Below, one piece after another: positions 26,944-32,654 of a DNA stretch of 41,676 nucleotides. The notes beneath the pieces were generated by a model. The model was not told the origin of the DNA. It saw only the letters and a program-made list of their open reading frames with translations, and did no database searches. A program made the position numbers and the translations under genes. The number at the start of each line of letters is the position of its first letter. The stretch's first letter is position 1. The DNA comes from Candidatus Dormiibacterota bacterium (GTDB taxonomy: Bacteria > Chloroflexota > Dormibacteria > Aeolococcales > Aeolococcaceae), in assembly GCA_036495095.1 (NCBI GenBank), contig DASXNK010000185.1:1-41676 (forward strand). The letters are read 5' to 3'.

Positions 26944-28527
26944 TCATGCGCCCGGGCCGGCCGCGGCGCAGGCCACCGGCCCGCTCGGCCTGCGGGCCAC
27001 CCCGGGCTCCTGGGCGGGGGGCGCGCTGTTCACCGTCACCGGGTACCGCTGCACCAGCGCCGAGGTCAGCCCCCCGAGACCCGGGATGGTGCCGCCGAGC
27101 AGGCTCAGGGGCGCGCTGACGAGGCAGCTGCCGGTGGTGATCCGCGGGTCGAGGACGGAGGGCCGGGGCAGCGCCGGCACCGACCGGTCGACGGCGGCGA
27201 GGTTGAGGGCGGTGGTGAGGTCGCCGACCGCGCCGCGCCGCCAGGCGGTGAGGTTGGGCACCTCGGCGCCGAAGCGGGTCTCGATGAGGCGCAGCAGGGA
27301 GGTGTGGTCGAAGACGTCGGAGCAGACGAAGCCGCCGCGGCTGAAGGGCGAGACCACCAGCATCGGCACCCGGAAGCCGAGGCCGATGGGACCGGCGATG
27401 CCGCCGGCGCCGGCCGGGAGCGGGCTCACGGTGAGGGCCTCCCCGGCGGTGCCCGGAGGCGGCACCGGCGGTGGCACGTGGTCGAAGAAACCGCCGTTCT
27501 CGTCATAGGTGACCAGAAGTACCGTCCTCGCCCACAGCGCGGGGTTGCCCGTCAGCGCGTTCAGCACCTGCGCGATGGCGAGCTCGCCGAGCTCGACCGG
27601 CGCCGGCGGATGCTCGCTCTGCAGCAGCGGCGCCAGCACCCAGGACACCTGCGGGAGCGTGCCCGCGGCGCAGTCGAGCTCGAAGGTGCCGGGGAAGCTG
27701 GGCACCAGCGCCCGCGCCGCGAGCACCGGGTTGGTGAGGATGTTCCGGAAGTACGGCAGCACGTTGTCGCCGAAGTTGCCGTCGGGGCTCGCGTACACCT
27801 TCCAGCCGATGCCCCGCGCCTGCAGCTGCTCGGGCATGGTGGTGTGGGTGAGGGTGCCGAAGCGCTCGACCCGGGTCGAGCTGGTGCTGAGGACGGGCCC
27901 GCCATGGGCGCCTGCCGGGTCGAGCGACGCCGCCACCGTGTAGAGGCGGTTGGGGTCGGTGGGTCCGAGAACCGAGCAGTGATAGCGGTCGCACACGGTG
28001 AAGGCGTCGGCGAGCGCGTGGTGGAGGGGCAGGTCGGCGCGGGTGTAGTAGCCCATCGTCAGCGGCCCGTCGGCGGCGCCGTCGACGGCGATGTGCCCGC
28101 GCACGAAGCCGTCGAGCCGGCCGCCGTTCCAGTAGCCGTGCTGCGGCCCCCAGCCGTGGTTGATGTCGTTGGTGCACTCGCCGTTGTGGAAGCTGTCCAG
28201 CCGGAATGGATACAGATGGCCGCCGTGCACCCCGCCCGGGTAGCCGGGCTGGGCGAGGATCGACAGCCCGCTGCCGTCGCCGAGCGCCGGCACCGCCGGG
28301 TCGGCGAACCCACGCACCCCGCGCAGCGTGCCCAGGCAGTGATCGAAGGAGCGGTTCTCCTGGACCAGGATGACGATGTGCTCGATGTCGGTCAGGCGGC
28401 CGCAGGCGGGCGCGGCTGCGAGCGCCCGCTCGATCAGCGGGTGGGCGAGCAGTGAGGCGGCCCCGAGGGCGGCACCTCCCACGAGCCCCGCGGCCAGCAC
28501 CTCACGGCGGGTGAGCCCCTGCACCAT
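26944..28527 (-). CDS. Tat-exported phospholipase C / phosphoesterase family protein
   Basis: This encodes 527 residues. The N-terminus MVQGLTRREVLAAGLVGGAA is a twin-arginine signal (TRREVL). The phosphoesterase domain (PF04185 type) opens with IEHIVILVQENRSFDHCLGT, with HCLG where HYFG is usual. It continues through VLGPTDPNRLYT, VTYDENGGFFDHVPPP and FRVPMLVVSPFSRGG, the metal-binding signatures of non-specific phospholipase C and AcpA-type acid phosphatases. It hydrolyses phosphoesters outside the membrane; the substrate cannot be told from sequence. ATG 28527 follows a GAGGAG site. It is divergent from the molybdopterin oxidoreductase at 28627. Confidence 0.92.
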   Translation of the reverse strand: MVQGLTRREVLAAGLVGGAALGAASLLAHPLIERALAAAPACGRLTDIEHIVILVQENRSFDHCLGTLRGVRGFADPAVPALGDGSGLSILAQPGYPGGVHGGHLYPFRLDSFHNGECTNDINHGWGPQHGYWNGGRLDGFVRGHIAVDGAADGPLTMGYYTRADLPLHHALADAFTVCDRYHCSVLGPTDPNRLYTVAASLDPAGAHGGPVLSTSSTRVERFGTLTHTTMPEQLQARGIGWKVYASPDGNFGDNVLPYFRNILTNPVLAARALVPSFPGTFELDCAAGTLPQVSWVLAPLLQSEHPPAPVELGELAIAQVLNALTGNPALWARTVLLVTYDENGGFFDHVPPPVPPPGTAGEALTVSPLPAGAGGIAGPIGLGFRVPMLVVSPFSRGGFVCSDVFDHTSLLRLIETRFGAEVPNLTAWRRGAVGDLTTALNLAAVDRSVPALPRPSVLDPRITTGSCLVSAPLSLLGGTIPGLGGLTSALVQRYPVTVNSAPPAQEPGVARRPSGPVACAAAGPGA

Positions 28528-28614
28528 GGCGCGTCTCCTCGTCCCCAGCGGCGTCGGCGACCAGTGTGGGCGCAGCGACCGGGCGCCGTCATCCCGCGGT
28601 CACACCTCCGGGCG

Positions 28615-28620
28615 TATAAC
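28615..28620 (+). promoter_or_regulatory. -10 box giving a leaderless mRNA
   Basis: TATAAC ends 6 nt before the A of ATG 28627, so transcription would begin at or next to the start codon. No ribosome binding site is present, which agrees. Confidence 0.5.
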
Positions 28621-28626
28621 CAGTGC

Positions 28627-29379
28627 ATGAGCCCCGGTCCCGAGGACGTGCTCCGCGGGCGGCCGGTGGGCCGCCGGCTCTTCCTCGCGCTGCTCGGCGC
28701 CGGCACCGCCGGGCTCGCCCTCACCCGTTTCGCCTACGCGGGTGACGACGCCACCCCGGGCAATGTCGCCACCGCGGTGCCGGTGGGGTCGATGACCCCC
28801 GACGACCGCGAGCCGCTGGAGGGGATCCACCCCAACATCGTCCCGCCGGAGCGCTTCCGCTACTACTCGGTGGGCGACATCCCCAGCTTCACCGAGCGCT
28901 CCTGGCGGCTGACCGTCGACGGGGCCGGGCTCGACGGGTCGATGACCCTGCGGCTCGCCGACCTCAGATCCTTTCCCAACGTCGCGATCCGATCCACCTT
29001 CCGCTGTGTCACCGGCTGGCGGGTGCGCGACTGCATCTGGCGCGGGGTGCGGGTGCGCGACCTCGTCGACGCCAACCGCCCCAACGGCGGCGCCCGGCAC
29101 ATCACCTTCTACGCCGGCGACGGCGTCTACACCGACAGCCTCACCATCGGGCAGGCGCGCAGCGACCACGCGCTGCTCGCCTGGGAGCTGAACGGGCGCC
29201 CGCTGATCCGCGAGCAGGGCGCCCCGCTGCGGCTGATCTATCCCGACATGTACGGCTACAAGAACGTGAAGTGGCTGCGCCGCATCGAGGTGAAGCCGGT
29301 GCACGACCTCGGGTTCTGGGAGCAGCGCGGCTGGGACGACAACGCCTACGTCTACACCCCGCCGCCTGCGCGTGGATGA
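28627..29379 (+). CDS. Molybdopterin-dependent oxidoreductase, sulfite oxidase/MsrP-like
   Basis: This encodes 250 residues. GRRLFLALLGAGTAGLALTR is a Tat-like signal, and the mature part is outside. The Oxidored_molyb fold shows in WRLTVDGAGLDGSMTLRLAD and STFRCVTGW, whose Cys127 is the molybdenum ligand. RHITFYAGDGVYTDSL and GAPLRLIYPDMYGYKNVKWL are further family motifs. It is close in length to MsrP/YedY and lacks the dimerisation domain of sulfite oxidase. The next gene is a b-type cytochrome overlapping by 8 nt, so electrons probably pass to or from the membrane quinone pool. The substrate is unknown; methionine sulfoxide in proteins is the best-known one for MsrP. Confidence 0.92.
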   Translation: MSPGPEDVLRGRPVGRRLFLALLGAGTAGLALTRFAYAGDDATPGNVATAVPVGSMTPDDREPLEGIHPNIVPPERFRYYSVGDIPSFTERSWRLTVDGAGLDGSMTLRLADLRSFPNVAIRSTFRCVTGWRVRDCIWRGVRVRDLVDANRPNGGARHITFYAGDGVYTDSLTIGQARSDHALLAWELNGRPLIREQGAPLRLIYPDMYGYKNVKWLRRIEVKPVHDLGFWEQRGWDDNAYVYTPPPARG

Positions 29380-30034
29380 GCCGCGCCCGCGGCTGGTGGA
29401 ACGGTTCACCAGAGCGGAGCGCACCCTGCACTGGACCTATGCGCTCCTCTTCCTGATCCTGCTGCTCAGCGGCCTCGGGCTCTACCTCGGTCCCGGCGAC
29501 AACCCGGTGCTCGACCGCCGCGAGCTGATGCGCAGCATCCACCTCGACGCCGCGGTCGCGCTCTGCGGGCTCTTCCTGCTGGTCGCCGCCGGCAGCCCGG
29601 GCACGCTGCGACGGCTGTGGCGCGACGTCGAGTGGTTCGACCGCGACGACGCCCGCTGGCTGCTGCGGGTGTGGCTGCCGGCGCGACTGCGCCGCCGCCC
29701 GCTGCCGCCGCAGGGTCGCTTCAACGCGGGGCAGAAGCTCAACACCGTGCTCACCGCCGCCGCCACCGTCGGGCTGACCCTCACCGGGACGCTGATGTTC
29801 GGCGGTGGCCACCTGCCCACCAGCCTCAGCGAGTCCGCGGACACCTGGCACCTGCTGCTGATGAAGGCGATGTACCCGCTGGTGGTCGGCCACCTGGTGA
29901 TCGCCCTGCTGCTGCCCTCGACCCGCGGCGCCCTCCGCGGCATCGTCACCGGGCGGGTGCGCCTCGACTTCGCGCGCCGCCGTCACGCCCGCTGGGCGGA
30001 CCCGGTGGAGAGCTCGGACCGCGAGGCGACCTGA
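29372..30034 (+). CDS. Cytochrome b561-like membrane subunit
   Basis: This encodes 220 residues with a GTG start at 29372, overlapping the oxidoreductase gene. About four membrane helices carry histidines for heme b: ERTLHWTYALLFLILLLSGL, LMRSIHLDAAVALCGLFLLV, a third helix NTVLTAAATVGLTLTGTLMF, and TWHLLLMKAMYPLVVGHLVI. The pattern matches the diheme b-type subunits of formate dehydrogenase and related periplasmic oxidoreductases rather than MsrQ. It is likely the quinone-linked partner of the preceding molybdopterin protein. Confidence 0.88.
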   Translation: MDEPRPRLVERFTRAERTLHWTYALLFLILLLSGLGLYLGPGDNPVLDRRELMRSIHLDAAVALCGLFLLVAAGSPGTLRRLWRDVEWFDRDDARWLLRVWLPARLRRRPLPPQGRFNAGQKLNTVLTAAATVGLTLTGTLMFGGGHLPTSLSESADTWHLLLMKAMYPLVVGHLVIALLLPSTRGALRGIVTGRVRLDFARRRHARWADPVESSDREAT

Positions 30035-30156
30035 GAGTCACGCGACCCGCAAGTATTGCCGGGCCGGCGTCGTTGTTTCAGAGCACCCGTGAACCCTCTC
30101 CCCGGCGGACGGGGAACACCCCGGCGAGCGTGACAGCGCTCTCCGGAGACTGAGAG

Positions 30157-30168
30157 AAGGAGGTGATT
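30157..30168 (+). promoter_or_regulatory. Near-perfect Shine-Dalgarno sequence before a 14-codon ORF
   Basis: AAGGAGGTGATT spans 12 bases fully complementary to the usual 16S rRNA 3' end (AAUCACCUCCUU), 3 nt before ATG 30172. It is the strongest ribosome site noticed in the window. Confidence 0.7.
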
Positions 30169-30171
30169 CTG

Positions 30172-30216
30172 ATGGCGACTTGGACCGGCCACGAGATCCA
30201 CGGAAGCTGGGTCTGA
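30172..30216 (+). CDS. Putative 14-residue peptide MATWTGHEIHGSWV
   Basis: ATG 30172 to TGA 30214-30216 encodes MATWTGHEIHGSWV. Support comes from the near-perfect ribosome site just upstream and its place in a hairpin-rich region. Two of fourteen residues are Trp and two are His, far above average. It could be a leader peptide whose translation controls the genes downstream, a tiny functional or signalling peptide, or a modified-peptide precursor; no modifying enzyme is adjacent. Chance occurrence cannot be excluded because the ORF is so short. The next gene in the same direction is the receiver/degenerate-GGDEF protein, 243 nt downstream. Confidence 0.5.
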   Translation: MATWTGHEIHGSWV

Positions 30217-30341
30217 ATCCTGACCCGCCTTGATTCTCGATGCACAGCGATGACCGCCGGATGGCGGTGCTGTCGCGATGATGTTCCCGCCCGGCCGCTC
30301 GGCGCAGCGGCCTGATGGAGCCGGCCTTAACGATTGCTGGC

Positions 30342-30370
30342 GTCCCCGGCGTGCGGCGCACGCCGGGGAC
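30342..30370 (+). terminator. 13-bp perfect hairpin upstream of the receiver gene
   Basis: 30342-30354 pairs fully with 30358-30370 around a 3-nt loop ggc. No T-run follows. In front of a gene rather than behind one, it may act as an attenuator or as the terminator of the small-ORF transcript. Confidence 0.55.
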
Positions 30371-30459
30371 AGCGGCCACAGCGGGCCTTGGCAAGTCACC
30401 CTCGACAGCGGATACTGCGCGAACGCCCGTTCAGAGCACCGCGCACCCGAGGAGAGGCA

Positions 30460-31359
30460 TTGGCGCACGAGGACCCGATTCCGGCCGCGGCCGCGGCGGA
30501 CGCCGTGCCCGTTCCCGTCGAGGTCGTCCCCGAGGGCACCGGGCGGATCCGGCCCGACCAGGCGATCGGCCCCCGCACCGCCTTCGTGGTCGACGCCTCG
30601 GCGAGCATGCAGCTGATCTCCACCACCCTCCTGCGCATCGCCGGCTTCACCGTCGAGTGCTTCGGCGCTCCCGCCGCGGCGGTGCAGCGCTCCATCGACA
30701 ACTGCCCCGACCTGATGGTGGTGGAGCCGCGCAGCCCCGGCATCGACGCCCTCGCGACCATGCGCGTGCTCCACGAGCTGCACCGCAAGCGCAGGCCGGT
30801 GGTGGTCTGGTGCACCACCGTCGTCCCCGACGCCGACCAGGTGGAGGAGGGCTCGCGGCTGGGGCTGCGCGGGGTGATCATCAAGCCCTTCCGGCTGGAG
30901 GCGCTCACCTCGCTGGTGCTGCGCGTCTGCCGCGACGAGGATCGCGAGCGACGGCTCCGACGGCGCGGGGTCCCCACCGAGCAGCTGGCGGCGCGCAACC
31001 TCGACGCCCGGGCGACGCGGCTGTGGGCGGAGGCGGAGGCCGAGGCCGACCTCGCCGCCGGCGCACCGCGTCCGCTCTCGATGGTACGGGTGTGGGCACC
31101 CGGCGCCGAGATCGGCGCCGCGGTGCGGGGTGCGCTCCGCTCCACCGACACGGTGGGACGCGCCCCCGACGGCAGCCTGGTCGTCCTCCTCCCCGACGTC
31201 GACGCCGCCGGAGCCGCCGCGGTGGCGACCCGCCTGGCCCGGGCGGTCGCTGGGGTCGCGGCGGGGGCGCTGGTGCTCCCGGTCACGCGCCGTCCCGAGG
31301 AGGCACCGATCGAGCTGCTCGATCGCCCGCTTCCGGAGGCCACCCCCCAGGCCGGCTGA
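30460..31359 (+). CDS. Atypical receiver-domain protein with degenerate GGDEF-like C-terminus
   Basis: This encodes 299 residues. The start is TTG 30460, preceded by GAGGAG; the earlier in-frame ATG at 30334 would run through the hairpin region. The receiver (about 38-155) begins TAFVVDASASMQLISTTLLR and keeps Thr119/120 and Lys142 (IIKPFRL). The phospho-acceptor position reads DLMVVEPRSPGID, Glu89 instead of Asp, which in other receivers can mimic phosphorylation. The C-terminal part (STDTVGRAPDGSLVVLLPDV plus AGAAAVATRLARAV) aligns with the GGDEF strand-turn but APDGS replaces GGDEF, so no diguanylate cyclase activity is expected. Likely role: an always-on or phosphorylation-independent regulator, perhaps binding nucleotide or a partner cyclase. 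Confidence 0.75.
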   Translation: MAHEDPIPAAAAADAVPVPVEVVPEGTGRIRPDQAIGPRTAFVVDASASMQLISTTLLRIAGFTVECFGAPAAAVQRSIDNCPDLMVVEPRSPGIDALATMRVLHELHRKRRPVVVWCTTVVPDADQVEEGSRLGLRGVIIKPFRLEALTSLVLRVCRDEDRERRLRRRGVPTEQLAARNLDARATRLWAEAEAEADLAAGAPRPLSMVRVWAPGAEIGAAVRGALRSTDTVGRAPDGSLVVLLPDVDAAGAAAVATRLARAVAGVAAGALVLPVTRRPEEAPIELLDRPLPEATPQAG

Positions 31360-32561
31360 TCCGGGCGGCAGCGGAGGAGGACCCGGCCACGCGTCCCTTT
31401 CCCCGCTACATCACCGCGGCGACGCTGTCCCTCTACGGCGACTGGTTCAGCACCGTGGCCATCGTCGTCCTGCTGCTCGACCTCACCGGGTCGAGCGCGG
31501 CTCCGGCGCTCTACATGCTCGCCCGGGTGGTGCCCCGGCTGGCCGGGGCGGTGATGGGTGGCGAGCTCGCCGACCGGCTCCCGCCCCAGCGGGTGGCCGC
31601 CGCGGTGGCCGCCCTCCAGGGCCTGCTCATGGCCTCGATCATCGTGTCGGCGGGCCGGCACATGGTCTGGCCGATCTACCTGGCGGTGGCGGTCTCGCAG
31701 CTGCTCGGGGCGGTCGCCCGCCCCGCCCTGCTCGCCCTGCTGCCCCGGCTGGTCGTCGAGCACGAGCTGACCCGCGCCAACGCCCTGCTGAGCACGGCGA
31801 TGTCGTCGTCGACGATGGTGGCGCCGGCGCTCTCGGTGCCGCTGCTCGCGCTCTTCGGGCGGCCGGAGGTGCTGATCTACGTCGACGTCGCCAGCTTCGC
31901 GGTCGCCGCACTGCTCCTCGCCTCGCTGCCCGCGGGAGGCCGGGCGGCCGGCGGCGCGCTGCGCGGGGCGCTCGCCGGGGCACGGGTGGTCTGGGGCGAC
32001 GGCCACCTCCGCGCCCTCGCCGGCGCCTACCTCGGCGGCGCGCTGGCGGTCACCACCGCCTCGGCGGTGCTGGTGCTCGCCGCCGCCGAGCGGCTCGGCG
32101 GCGCCGACCGGGTGGGGGCCCTCTACGCCGCGGTCGGCGCCGGCTCGGTGCTCACCAGCGCCCTGGTGATGCGCCGCGGCGCGATCCGGGTGATGAGGAG
32201 CACCCTGGTCGCCGGCGCCCTCGCAGAGATCGTGCTGCTCGCCGTCTTCACCCTCTGCCAGGGGCTGTGGACCGCGGGGCTCGCCCTCGCCGCCAGCTCG
32301 GGGGTGGCCTCGATGTACCAGGTCTGGGGCTCGACCGAGCTCCAGCTGCGCGCCGACCCGGAGGTGCTCGGCCGCGCCGGGGCCGCGCTGGTGGCGGCGC
32401 AGTACACGGGGATGATCCTGGGCGCCCTGCTCGCCACCGTCCTGGTGCCCCTCCTGGGGTGGGACCGCGCCCTCTACGCGGCCTGCTGCCTCGGCCTGGT
32501 GACGGTCGCCGCCACGATCACCGGACCGGAGCGCACCGGCGCCCCCCAGCCGGCCCTGTAA
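31356..32561 (+). CDS. Major facilitator superfamily exporter (EntS-like MFS)
   Basis: This encodes about 401 residues and roughly eleven to twelve membrane helices. TM1 begins YITAATLSLYGDWFSTVAIV; GGELADRLPPQRV between TM2 and TM3 is the MFS loop, and RPALLALLPRLVVEHELTRA is typical of the EntS/MFS_3 branch of drug and siderophore exporters. The frame has no ATG, GTG or TTG between the upstream shadow region and TM1. The only plausible starts are CTG 31356, overlapping the receiver stop as CTGA, or a non-AUG codon near 31387 placed just after a GGAGGAGG run (31372-31379). The first ATG (31516) would delete TM1. The substrate is unknown. Confidence 0.85.
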   Translation: MIRAAAEEDPATRPFPRYITAATLSLYGDWFSTVAIVVLLLDLTGSSAAPALYMLARVVPRLAGAVMGGELADRLPPQRVAAAVAALQGLLMASIIVSAGRHMVWPIYLAVAVSQLLGAVARPALLALLPRLVVEHELTRANALLSTAMSSSTMVAPALSVPLLALFGRPEVLIYVDVASFAVAALLLASLPAGGRAAGGALRGALAGARVVWGDGHLRALAGAYLGGALAVTTASAVLVLAAAERLGGADRVGALYAAVGAGSVLTSALVMRRGAIRVMRSTLVAGALAEIVLLAVFTLCQGLWTAGLALAASSGVASMYQVWGSTELQLRADPEVLGRAGAALVAAQYTGMILGALLATVLVPLLGWDRALYAACCLGLVTVAATITGPERTGAPQPAL

Positions 32562-32642
32562 CGGCCCGGTGGCGGGGCGGTCCTGGCTGCTCCCGTGGGG
32601 TGACAAGGAGGCACCCGCACGGGCGCGGCGCGCGATGCCCCA

Positions 32643-32648
32643 TACGAT
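32643..32648 (+). promoter_or_regulatory. -10 box giving a leaderless mRNA for the GGDEF-EAL gene
   Basis: TACGAT ends 6 nt before GTG 32655, the same spacing as at 28615-28620. No ribosome site lies before the GTG. The -35 is not recognisable. Confidence 0.4.
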
Positions 32649-32654
32649 CCCGGC

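Larger units (their letters stand above)
30035..30459 (+). other. 425-nt structured intergenic/leader region
   Basis: The longest gap in the window. It contains a 14-codon ORF and at least four stems: tccccg/cgggga (30099-30115), accgcc/ggcggt with outer gcga/tcgc pairs (30247-30276), ggccgct/agcggcc (30293-30312) and a 13-bp stem (30342-30370). A weaker gagcg/cgctc stem (30126-30141) lies before the small ORF. No known riboswitch core was recognised. It ends with the ribosome site of the receiver gene. Confidence 0.5.

Noticed and set aside
30172-30370. A classical tryptophan attenuator
   Set aside because: The micro-ORF has two Trp codons but they are not adjacent, and the genes downstream are not for tryptophan synthesis or uptake. 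Kept as an open leader/peptide candidate instead.
31340-31360. A programmed frameshift fusing the receiver protein to the MFS exporter
   Set aside because: The C-run could allow slipping, but no stimulatory structure is evident and a receiver-MFS fusion is not a known architecture. Translational coupling is simpler.
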